8,346 nucleotides of DNA from Phycisphaerae bacterium (GTDB lineage Bacteria > Planctomycetota > Phycisphaerae > Phycisphaerales > SM1A02). Under the pieces are notes generated by a model that did not search any database, was not told the origin of the DNA, and saw only the letters and a list, made by a program, of their open reading frames with translations. Below, piece by piece: positions 1 through 5,586 of the stretch; positions within the stretch are counted from its first letter, which is position 1; each line of letters starts with the position of its first letter. A program made the translations under genes and the position numbers. The stretch spans positions 1-8,346 of the forward strand of contig NZFT01000032.1 of the NCBI GenBank assembly GCA_002690755.1. The letters are read 5' to 3'.

Positions 1-338
1 CCGAAGGTCGTCTCCCACTCGGTCGCGTGGACCACCGGTCGCGGCCAGATCAGTTCCCCGGCCTTGAAGCCGTCCGGCAGCGCGAGCTTGACCCGCGGCT
101 CCGAGCCGCTGTCCCCGGGATTCCGCCAGTAGATGTGCCACTTGGGCGCGATCCGGAACCGGACGCCGAGAAGTTCGGTCCGCCCCGGAGCGATCTTCGC
201 CGTCGGGAAGACCGCATCGATCCGGACGAGGCGGTCCGCCTCGGGGGCCGCATCGAGCCCGAATTGGGCGAAGGCGTGCCGCCCGATCATCAAGGGGAGC
301 ACGAATACGAGAAGTGCGAAGAACTGGGGACGACGCAT
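1..338 (-). CDS. Exported DsbD/ScsB N-terminal-like protein, 5' part only
   Basis: An open frame of 112 codons runs from the ATG at 338 leftwards off the window edge with no stop, so only the N-terminus is visible. Residues 1-24 form a signal peptide: RR near the start, a hydrophobic stretch at about 6-18, and an AFA|Q cleavage site. The mature part begins with a beta-rich segment, and residues 67-78 read WHIYWRNPGDSG. This closely matches the W-x-x-YWRNPGDSG signature of the N-terminal (alpha-like) domain of DsbD/ScsB-type thiol:disulfide interchange proteins, which act on the outer face of the cytoplasmic membrane. In full-length members a multi-spanning reductase domain and a thioredoxin domain follow; neither can be seen here. 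It could also be a stand-alone DsbD-alpha-like protein. No SD lies before the ATG. The gene is divergent from the rhodanese lipoprotein gene at 460, with a 121-nt shared upstream region. Confidence 0.8.
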   Translation of the reverse strand, partial: MRRPQFFALLVFVLPLMIGRHAFAQFGLDAAPEADRLVRIDAVFPTAKIAPGRTELLGVRFRIAPKWHIYWRNPGDSGSEPRVKLALPDGFKAGELIWPRPVVHATEWETTF

Positions 339-459
339 CGGTGATTCCAGAGAGGCGGCCGGACGGGCGCGGCGGATCCGCACCTCGCGAACCTGCGGGT
401 ACAGGTTATCCCGTATTCTGCCATCGACCCACGATCGACACCACTTCGGAAATCCGCCC
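339..459. promoter_or_regulatory. Divergent intergenic region with candidate promoter and operator
   Basis: This gap between two divergent genes must hold both promoters. For the plus-strand gene, TATTCT at 414-419 is a plausible -10 box, giving a start near 426 and a leader of about 34 nt; no convincing -35 is seen. Just upstream is a perfect 6-bp inverted repeat, AACCTG at 390-395 and CAGGTT at 402-407 with a 6-nt spacer, placed where a repressor or activator could bind. The minus strand has GATAAC-like sequence at about 405-410 that might serve the DsbD-like gene. All of this is read by eye and weak. Confidence 0.3.
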
Positions 460-924
460 ATGCACCTTCCCCTGCCCGTACCCGTGATTCTCGCCTCCAT
501 CCTCGTCCTATCGGGCGTCGGCTGCACCCAGAAGACCAGCGATCGAGACCTGCAGCCCGTGACGCCCGCCGAGGCGGTGAATCTGGCCGCTCGGAGCGGC
601 GGCGGACTCTTCAGTTCGGATGCCCGGGCGGCCTGGGTCGATCCCCGATCCCCCGCCCGCTTCGACACCGCTCACATCCCCTCCGCGATCAACCTCTACT
701 TCGGGAGTGGCGACTTCGAGAATGATGCGCTGGTGGCCCTGCGGGATCGCAATCCGGTGATCGTGTACGGCAACGATTTCCAGGACATCCTCGCCGACGC
801 CGCCAGCAAGCGGCTGATCGAGCTGGGGATCAAGGACGTCTACACCCTCCGTGGTGGACTGCTCCAATGGGCGAAGGACGGCAACGACGTCGACGGGACG
901 GATCCGGATTCAGCCACCGACTGA
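460..924 (+). CDS. Lipoprotein with rhodanese-like domain lacking the catalytic Cys
   Basis: The product is 154 residues. Residues 1-22 are a hydrophobic signal sequence ending SGVGC, a somewhat non-canonical lipobox, so Cys22 is the likely lipidated residue and the protein would be anchored outside the cytoplasm. Residues 35-141 are a single rhodanese domain: WVDPRSPARFDTAHIPSAINL at 59-79 matches the D-x-R-x-x-x-x-F-x-x-x-HIP-x-A-x-N signature, and LRGGLLQWAKDG at 130-141 matches the C-terminal GG-x-x-x-W motif. In active sulfurtransferases the catalytic Cys follows a beta strand ending in V-Y-C; here residues 102-104 read V-Y-G, so Gly104 replaces it. Sulfurtransferase activity is therefore unlikely and a binding or structural role is inferred. 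The frame stays open upstream to 133, but the ATG at 460 gives the signal peptide directly and avoids overlap with the divergent gene. It is convergent with atpG. Confidence 0.85.
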   Translation: MHLPLPVPVILASILVLSGVGCTQKTSDRDLQPVTPAEAVNLAARSGGGLFSSDARAAWVDPRSPARFDTAHIPSAINLYFGSGDFENDALVALRDRNPVIVYGNDFQDILADAASKRLIELGIKDVYTLRGGLLQWAKDGNDVDGTDPDSATD

Positions 925-949
925 GACCGGTCGAGGTCCGTCGACCGCC

Positions 950-998
950 CCGAAGAAAACCGGCCTCGAGTCGCGACGCAGGTCGCGGTTCGAGGCCG
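950..998 (-). terminator. Intrinsic terminator of the atpG unit
   Basis: The arms 961-977 and 982-998 pair over 17 positions, 15 Watson-Crick plus two G-U wobbles, around a 4-nt loop. Read on the minus strand, the stem begins 27 nt after the atpG stop and is followed by GTTTTCTTC, a usable U-tract. On the plus strand the tail after the stem is not T-rich, so it is mainly an atpG terminator, but it may also stop transcription from the convergent rhodanese lipoprotein gene. Confidence 0.75.
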
Positions 999-1024
999 AT
1001 TCGTCGAACGGGTCCGAGGATCGA

Positions 1025-1894
1025 TCAGGCCAGCGCGGCGGCGCCGGAGACGATCTCGGTGAGTTCGGTGGTGATCTTCGCCTGTCGAGCACGGTTGTAG
1101 TCACGCTTCAGCGTCCGACCCAGGCTCGCGGCGTTGTCGGTCGCGGCCTTCATGGCGATCATCCGCATGATCTGCTCGCTCACCACCGCGTCGTTGAACG
1201 ACTGGAAGAGCGAGGTCCGGACGGCGCGGGGAAGCAGATCGTTGAGCAGCGACGCCTCGTCGGGCGTGAACTCGTACATCGATGATCCGGCGCCCGCATC
1301 GTCGCCGGCCGGCGCCTCGAGCGGGAGCAACTGCTGGACCTCCGGGATCTGTCGCGAATTGCTTTCGAACCGCATGTACGCGACATGGACCGCGTCGACC
1401 TCGCCCGCCACGAAGAGATCCATGTAGCGGTCGGCGATCGCCGCCACCTCGTCGAAGTCCGGCTTGTCACCGATGTTGTGCGCTTCCGCGACGGGAACGT
1501 TGGCGAACTTGAAGAAGTTCGACGCCTTCTTGCCGCTGGTCTCGATCGTGACCTCGGTGCCCGACTTCACCTGCTCGCGCTGGAAGCGGAGCGCCTTCCG
1601 AAGCACGTTCGAGTTGAACGCGCCGCAGAAGCCTCGATCGGAGCCGATGACGAGCATCAACTCCCGGCCGGAGGCGGCGCGGTCGCCGCCGACCAGCGGA
1701 TGATCGAGTTCCGAAGGATCGCTGCACACCGCCGCCACCAGTTCACGGATCTTCTCCGTGTACGGCTGGGTGGCCTTGGTGCGCTGGACCGCCGCGGTGA
1801 ACTTCGCGGTGGCGATCATCTGCATGGTCTTGGTGATCCGTTGGATCGTGCCGACGGCGACCATGCGCTGCTTGATTTCGCGGATTTGTGCCAT
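1025..1894 (-). CDS. atpG: F1Fo ATP synthase gamma subunit
   Basis: This 289-residue protein is the central rotor stalk of the F1 ATP synthase, which turns inside the alpha3beta3 head and couples proton (or sodium) flow to ATP synthesis at the membrane. Length is typical for the family. Visible hallmarks are the N-terminal coiled-coil helix (3-32, with ITKTMQMIATAKF at 20-32), the GSDRGFCGAFNSN segment at 84-96, and the highly conserved C-terminal helix at 240-289 (EQIMRMIAMKAATDNA, then a YNRARQAKITTELTEIV run). There is no premature stop or missing key region. Residues 193-207 are a Gly/Ala/Asp-rich insertion-like loop. The upstream gene on the strand is the PhnP-like hydrolase, 56 nt away, and downstream is a convergent lipoprotein gene, so no other ATP synthase gene lies beside it. 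That is unusual, since atpG normally sits between atpA and atpD. No SD is seen. Confidence 0.97.
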   Translation of the reverse strand: MAQIREIKQRMVAVGTIQRITKTMQMIATAKFTAAVQRTKATQPYTEKIRELVAAVCSDPSELDHPLVGGDRAASGRELMLVIGSDRGFCGAFNSNVLRKALRFQREQVKSGTEVTIETSGKKASNFFKFANVPVAEAHNIGDKPDFDEVAAIADRYMDLFVAGEVDAVHVAYMRFESNSRQIPEVQQLLPLEAPAGDDAGAGSSMYEFTPDEASLLNDLLPRAVRTSLFQSFNDAVVSEQIMRMIAMKAATDNAASLGRTLKRDYNRARQAKITTELTEIVSGAAALA

Positions 1895-1950
1895 AAGAGG
1901 TTCGAAAGTCTACAGAACGTGGCCGTCTCCCGCCACGTGAACGCCGCCAA
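1895..1950 (-). promoter_or_regulatory. Hairpin and candidate promoter upstream of atpG
   Basis: Between the hydrolase stop and the atpG start there is a perfect 7-bp inverted repeat, ACGTGGC at 1917-1923 and GCCACGT at 1932-1938, with an 8-nt loop. On the minus strand it is followed by TAGACT (1912-1907), a fair -10 box lying 12 nt before the ATG. The hairpin may act as an attenuator or RNA-processing point and the hexamer as a private atpG promoter, allowing atpG to be expressed independently of the thiamine gene. This is by-eye evidence only. Confidence 0.3.
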
Positions 1951-2793
1951 TCAACCCAACTGGACGCCGTCCCAGGCCAGATTCATCCCGGCGGGAAGGC
2001 CCGGGGCGACCGCCGCATGGCGGATCTCGTGCGACATGTGGATGAACCAGGTCGATTCGGCCCCGATCCGGCCCGCGGTGTCGATCGCCTCATCGACCGT
2101 GAAATGGGTCGGATGGGCCTTCGGGCGGAGCATGTCGAGCACCAGCGTCCGGAGTCCTTCGAGCCGAGGCCAGGTCTCCGGCGGGATTCCCGAGACGTCG
2201 GTGCAGTAGGCGAGCGGGAACGGTCCGGGCTGATTCGTCGCGATCCCCCCGTCGGCGTCGAGGGCCTCGATCCGGAAGCCAAGGATCGGAAGCCGACCGT
2301 GAAACAACCGAAGCGGCTCGAAGCGAAGACCGAATCGGTCGACCGGGGTGAACGGCTCGATCTCCCGGACCGTCAGACTCGCGACGAAGGAGGGATTGAC
2401 GTTGTCGAAGGGCCGGAAGATGTGCTGGAAGGTCCGCTCGATCGCCACGATGGTCGATTGATCCGCAAGGATCTCGATCGGGGATCGCTGGACCGCGTTG
2501 TAGCGGCGGACGTCGTCGAGCCCGAAGGTGTGGTCGACATGGTTGTGGGTGAAGAAAATCGCATCGCACCGGTTCAGCCCGAGCCGCAGGGCATGCTCCC
2601 GGTGATCCGGCGGACAGTCGAGCAGGATCATCCGGGGATCACCCTTGGAATCCCGGAATCGGATCGCGGCGCCGCATCGGGTGCGCCGATCACGAAAATC
2701 CTCGCTTGAACAGACGCTGCAGTCGCATCCGATGATCGGGATGCCGCTCGACGTGCCGGTTCCACACAACGTGAATTCGACGTCCTCGATCAT
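1951..2793 (-). CDS. PhnP-like metallo-beta-lactamase-fold phosphodiesterase
   Basis: This 280-residue protein belongs to the MBL-fold hydrolases nearest to PhnP (phosphoribosyl cyclic phosphodiesterase). It opens with GTGTSSGIP at 11-19, then GCDCSVC at 22-28, matching the three-Cys structural zinc site of PhnP (Cys23, Cys25, Cys28). The metal-binding signature THNHVDH at 82-88 gives His83, His85, Asp87 and His88. Further likely ligands are His165 (LFHGRLP), Asp199 (YCTDVSGIP) and the His252/His255 pair (FIHMSHE), all at positions where PhnP has equivalents. No signal peptide: cytoplasmic. No other phosphonate (phn) genes are in the window, so the true substrate is unknown; a cyclic phosphate or phosphodiester is inferred from the family. 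Its ATG overlaps the thiE stop by 4 nt (2790-2793), implying translational coupling with the thiamine gene. Confidence 0.85.
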   Translation of the reverse strand: MIEDVEFTLCGTGTSSGIPIIGCDCSVCSSEDFRDRRTRCGAAIRFRDSKGDPRMILLDCPPDHREHALRLGLNRCDAIFFTHNHVDHTFGLDDVRRYNAVQRSPIEILADQSTIVAIERTFQHIFRPFDNVNPSFVASLTVREIEPFTPVDRFGLRFEPLRLFHGRLPILGFRIEALDADGGIATNQPGPFPLAYCTDVSGIPPETWPRLEGLRTLVLDMLRPKAHPTHFTVDEAIDTAGRIGAESTWFIHMSHEIRHAAVAPGLPAGMNLAWDGVQLG

Positions 2794-3866
2794 GCCGTCA
2801 TCCCGGCGTCGGCGGCCGATTCCGATGCCTGCTGGAGCCGATTTCGAAGGTCCCCCACCACTGCGGCCGGATCATCGGCGTCACAGGCGGCCTCGCACAC
2901 CGCGATCGCGACCCCGCCCGCGGCGATGACCTGATCGATGTTTTCGAGCCCGATCCCGCCGATGGCGAGCTGCGGCCAGCCGGGAAAGGTCTCCGACATC
3001 GCCCGAACGAGGGTCGGGCCGCCCGCGACCACGTCGGGCTTCGTCGTGCTCGCCGCGAATCGGCCGATGCCGCAGTAGTCACAGCCGGCCGCGTGGTTCC
3101 GACGCGCCTCGTCGAGATCGTGAGCGCTTCCACCGACGAGGGCGAGGCCGCCGACGACGCGACGCGCCGCCTCGACCGGCAGGTCGCCCTGCCCGAGGTG
3201 GACCCCGTCCGCCGCCGCGGCGACCGCGACGTCCGCCCGATCGTTCACCACCACCGGAATCCCGGCGGGTCGAGCGATCTCGATCACGGCCCGGACCCGC
3301 TCGACGAGCCGGGTCGGATCGAGGTCCTTCTCCCGCACCTGGATGGCATCGGCGCCGCCGGCGATCACCGCCTCCAGCACCTCCGTCCACGGTCGTCGGC
3401 AGGCCGATTCGGTGAGCAGGACCTGCACCCGCCAGCCCGTGGGCCGCCCCCGGGAGAGTGCGACGGTCACCTCGGAGGCGAGGTCGTAGGCCGCGTACCG
3501 GGCGGATTGGATCGCGGTCGCGATCCGGCCACCGGCATCGAGCACCTTGGCCGCTTCCTCCAGCGAACGACAGCCCTCGGCGACCCGGCCTCCGGCCGCC
3601 TCCGCGACCGCGACCAGTCCGGGTCGGGCCAGTTCGCCGGCCGTGGAATTCGTGGTTCCGACGTCACCGGCGGTGTCCCGCGCCATCGAGGTCGGGCCGA
3701 GCAGCCGATCGGCGGCGGCGGTGATCTCGTGTCGGACCCCCTTCAGATCCCGAGCGGTCTCCGGCACGTCCATGACGAATCGGGCGAGATCCTCGAGGGT
3801 TCGGAGCCCCTCGCGAACGCGGTTGGCGTTCGCATCGACCAGTCGTTCGAGCCCGTCGTGTCGCAT
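2790..3866 (-). CDS. thiE: ThiD2-ThiE fusion, thiamine-phosphate synthase
   Basis: The 358-residue product joins two thiamine-pathway domains. Residues 7-140 resemble ThiD2, a non-canonical hydroxymethylpyrimidine-phosphate kinase often found fused to ThiE: it starts with [22 protein letters not shown] at 10-31, split here as [11 protein letters not shown] and [11 protein letters not shown], and has RHEI at 45-48. Residues 146-345 are ThiE, which joins HMP-pyrophosphate to thiazole phosphate to give thiamine phosphate: QVREK at 176-180, VNDRADVA at 207-214, [12 protein letters not shown] at 219-230, a TTKPD segment at 274-278 and [10 protein letters not shown] at 301-310. The usual GP-x-FPT before TTK reads GRFAAS (268-273), a divergence in the loop that shapes the active site. 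The ATG at 3866 begins directly before the ThiD2 signature. No SD and no TPP riboswitch precede it. It is the first gene of the unit with the PhnP-like hydrolase. Confidence 0.92.
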   Translation of the reverse strand: MRHDGLERLVDANANRVREGLRTLEDLARFVMDVPETARDLKGVRHEITAAADRLLGPTSMARDTAGDVGTTNSTAGELARPGLVAVAEAAGGRVAEGCRSLEEAAKVLDAGGRIATAIQSARYAAYDLASEVTVALSRGRPTGWRVQVLLTESACRRPWTEVLEAVIAGGADAIQVREKDLDPTRLVERVRAVIEIARPAGIPVVVNDRADVAVAAAADGVHLGQGDLPVEAARRVVGGLALVGGSAHDLDEARRNHAAGCDYCGIGRFAASTTKPDVVAGGPTLVRAMSETFPGWPQLAIGGIGLENIDQVIAAGGVAIAVCEAACDADDPAAVVGDLRNRLQQASESAADAGMTA

Positions 3867-3993
3867 CCGGACAAGCCTAGCAGGCGAACCGGTCCACCTC
3901 GACCCGAGGGGCGTCTACACTGTCCCCCCCCGTCACGGACGCCGGAACACCGGCGCCCGACGAATCACGCTGAACCCGACCGGAATCATCACC
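3867..3993. promoter_or_regulatory. Divergent thiE/sodA intergenic region
   Basis: Both genes face away from this 127-nt gap. On the minus strand TAGGCT (3879-3874) lies 7 nt before the thiE ATG, which would place transcription start at or next to the start codon. On the plus strand TACACT at 3916-3921 is a candidate -10 for the superoxide dismutase gene, giving a leader of roughly 66 nt; it is followed by a run of eight C. No clear -35 elements, no Fur/MntR-like palindrome and no conserved THI-box elements are visible. Confidence 0.3.
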
Positions 3994-4626
3994 ATGGCCT
4001 TCACGCTCCCCGAACTCCCGTACGCCGAATCCGCCCTCGAACCTTCGATCGACGCGCGGACCATGAATATCCACCATTCCAAGCATCATGCCGCCTATGT
4101 CGCGAAGCTCAACGCCGCGCTCGAGGGCCACGACGATCTCGCGAGCCACTCGATCGACGATCTCTGCGCGAACATCACGGAGCTTCCCGACGCGATCCGG
4201 GGGGCGGTCCGTAACAACGGTGGCGGTCACTTCAACCACAGTCTCTTCTGGACGGTCCTCGGACCCGTCGGCGACTCGGGGGCTCCGAGTCCGGAACTCA
4301 CGTCCGCGATCGACGCCGCGTTCGGCTCGATGGACGAGATGAAGACCGCGTTCGCCAACGCCGGTGCGACTCGATTCGGCTCGGGCTGGGCGTGGCTCGG
4401 TGTCAAGCCGGGCGGCGGACTCTGCGTCTGCTCGACGCCGAACCAGGACAATCCCCTGATGACCGGCATCACCGATTGCGAATGCGTGCCGATCCTCGGA
4501 CTCGACGTCTGGGAGCACGCCTACTATCTCGAGTATCAGAACCGCCGGCCGGACTACATCGCGGCGTTCTGGAACATCGTCAACTGGAGCGAGGTGAGCC
4601 GCCGGTTCGCCGCCGCGAACGGCTGA
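3994..4626 (+). CDS. sodA: Superoxide dismutase, Mn/Fe family (Mn-type)
   Basis: This 210-residue enzyme converts superoxide to oxygen and hydrogen peroxide. It aligns throughout with E. coli SodA. The four metal ligands are present: His27 (NIHHSKHH), His82 (NHSLFW), Asp171 and His175 ([10 protein letters not shown]). Gly78 and Gln151 (STPNQDNPL) are the residues that usually mark Mn-type rather than Fe-type enzymes; cambialistic use cannot be excluded. No signal peptide is present, so it is cytoplasmic. The frame stays open upstream to 3547, but family length and the divergent thiE gene fix the start at the ATG at 3994. Five cysteines stand out, four as two C-x-C pairs (144/146 and 162/164), which E. 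coli SodA lacks. It is a single-gene unit with a strong hairpin after the stop. Confidence 0.96.
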   Translation: MAFTLPELPYAESALEPSIDARTMNIHHSKHHAAYVAKLNAALEGHDDLASHSIDDLCANITELPDAIRGAVRNNGGGHFNHSLFWTVLGPVGDSGAPSPELTSAIDAAFGSMDEMKTAFANAGATRFGSGWAWLGVKPGGGLCVCSTPNQDNPLMTGITDCECVPILGLDVWEHAYYLEYQNRRPDYIAAFWNIVNWSEVSRRFAAANG

Positions 4627-4649
4627 CCGCCGAGTGCTTCAATGGACAC

Positions 4650-4690
4650 GTGAAACGGGCCGGACGCATGAGCGTCCGGCCCGTTTCGCA
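4650..4690. terminator. Bidirectional terminator between convergent genes
   Basis: Perfect 16-bp arms GAAACGGGCCGGACGC (4652-4667) and their complement at 4672-4687 flank the 4-nt loop ATGA; a wobble and one more pair extend the stem to about 18 bp. It lies 25 nt after the sodA stop and 40 nt or more after the stop of the convergent lipoprotein gene. The stem closes with a TTT on either strand, but there is no long U-tract outside it. Position between convergent genes supports a role as a two-way terminator. Confidence 0.75.
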
Positions 4691-4730
4691 TTCCGCCGGA
4701 TCGATTGAATCCGATCGCGGGATGCTCGCT

Positions 4731-5507
4731 TCAACCGGCGGGCATGACTCCCGCGAGCATCGCATCGAACGCTTCGGCGGTACCGTTCACGGTTCCTTCC
4801 GGGCCGACCAGTCGGACGAAGACGCGGCGACCGGGTGCTTCGATGATCGCCCCGATCTGGCCCTGGCCCGACCGTGGCGCCGCGGCGCCCATCGACTGGT
4901 AGCTGCCGGCGGTCTGGATCCTGGTGATCTTCATGCCGCCGACCTCGGTCTTCGTGATCTCGGCTTCGGCCGGGTCGCCTTCGGGCGTCCGGAACTGGTT
5001 CACCCACCGATCGATGTTCATGTCGGTCGGACCGCCGTCGGTGCCGTTGAACAGCGAGAAGACGATCTCCGCGGCGCCACCACCATCCGCCACGCCGGGA
5101 ACGTCGTACTGAAGCGTGCGGAACCGCATCCGCGGACGGGACCACACCCAGGTCGGCGGCTTCGGAAACACGAGCCCGCCGACCTCGGCGACCCCGGGAT
5201 CGCTGGTGGCGGTGGAGACCGTCCATCCCGGTGTCGAGGGCGGAACCGAGGCGGGTGCCGCCGCGGCGTTCCCCGGCGCGGGTGGGCCGGCCTGCGGCAC
5301 GCCCGGCGCCGCGGATGGCGGCGTGTTCGCCGCCGTGGTGGCGGCCGGAGTGGCGGGTTTGGTGGACGCCGGCGGCTTCGGTCCCCCGGCCGCGCCGTCG
5401 CCGCATCCGGTCATGGATCCGAGCCCCAGCGACACCAGAATGGTCACGAGGGTCGAGAAGGGAAGTCCGGAGATGAGCCGAGGAGAGCCGGGCAGGCGGG
5501 TCGTCAT
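4731..5507 (-). CDS. Lipoprotein of unrecognised family with Pro/Ala-rich linker
   Basis: The product has 258 residues. Residues 1-35 are a lipoprotein signal: two arginines, a hydrophobic core at about 15-30 and the lipobox MTGC, with Cys35 the lipidated residue. Residues 36-94 are a low-complexity linker of Pro, Ala, Gly, Thr and Ser that would hold the domain off the membrane. Residues 112-258 look like one globular alpha/beta domain, opening with a Trp/Arg-rich segment (FPKPPTWVWSRPRMRF, 114-129), then GGPTDMNIDRWVNQF and a late RLVGPEGTVNG segment before the C-terminal helix. I have the impression of similar planctomycete lipoproteins but cannot name a family or function. The frame is open upstream to 6017, but the ATG at 5507 puts the signal peptide at the start. 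It is convergent with sodA and divergent from the amidohydrolase gene. Confidence 0.85.
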   Translation of the reverse strand: MTTRLPGSPRLISGLPFSTLVTILVSLGLGSMTGCGDGAAGGPKPPASTKPATPAATTAANTPPSAAPGVPQAGPPAPGNAAAAPASVPPSTPGWTVSTATSDPGVAEVGGLVFPKPPTWVWSRPRMRFRTLQYDVPGVADGGGAAEIVFSLFNGTDGGPTDMNIDRWVNQFRTPEGDPAEAEITKTEVGGMKITRIQTAGSYQSMGAAAPRSGQGQIGAIIEAPGRRVFVRLVGPEGTVNGTAEAFDAMLAGVMPAG

Positions 5508-5586
5508 GTTCGTTCCGTTTCGAGCGGGTGGCGGATGCGAAAGAGGCGCGGACGGAACGGTTCGTCCACGGGCGTACGATACCGGG
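5508..5586. promoter_or_regulatory. Divergent region with palindromes and candidate promoters
   Basis: This 79-nt gap must drive both the lipoprotein gene (minus) and the amidohydrolase gene (plus). TACGAT at 5575-5580 lies 6 nt before the amidohydrolase ATG; the same site read on the minus strand is TATCGT, so the two -10 boxes may overlap. An imperfect palindrome GGACGGAACGGTTCGTCC covers 5550-5567 (14 of 18 positions symmetric), and CGTTCCGT at 5511-5518 is the exact complement of ACGGAACG at 5552-5559. These could be operator half-sites for a shared regulator. Confidence 0.3.

Noticed and set aside
133..459. N-terminal extension of the rhodanese lipoprotein
   Set aside because: It would overlap the divergent DsbD-like gene and bury the signal peptide and lipobox inside the protein.
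2017..2709. Long plus-strand open frame opposite the PhnP-like hydrolase gene, and similar long open frames opposite atpG, thiE and the lipoprotein gene
   Set aside because: The products are Arg/Pro/Gly/Asp-rich with no domain signatures, as expected for antisense frames in GC-rich DNA; the opposite strand encodes clear conserved families.
3867..3993. TPP riboswitch before the thiamine gene
   Set aside because: None of the conserved THI-box elements (CUGAGA, ACCUGAU) could be found on the minus strand, and the likely transcription start lies next to the ATG.
4721..4761. Inverted repeat GATGCTCGC (4721-4729) with GCGAGCATC (4753-4761)
   Set aside because: It spans the lipoprotein stop codon with a 23-nt loop; a much stronger hairpin already lies at 4652-4687, and a 9-bp match could be chance.
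5116..5586. Upstream extension of the amidohydrolase frame
   Set aside because: It lies antisense to the lipoprotein coding region and the extra residues are low-complexity with no amidohydrolase similarity.
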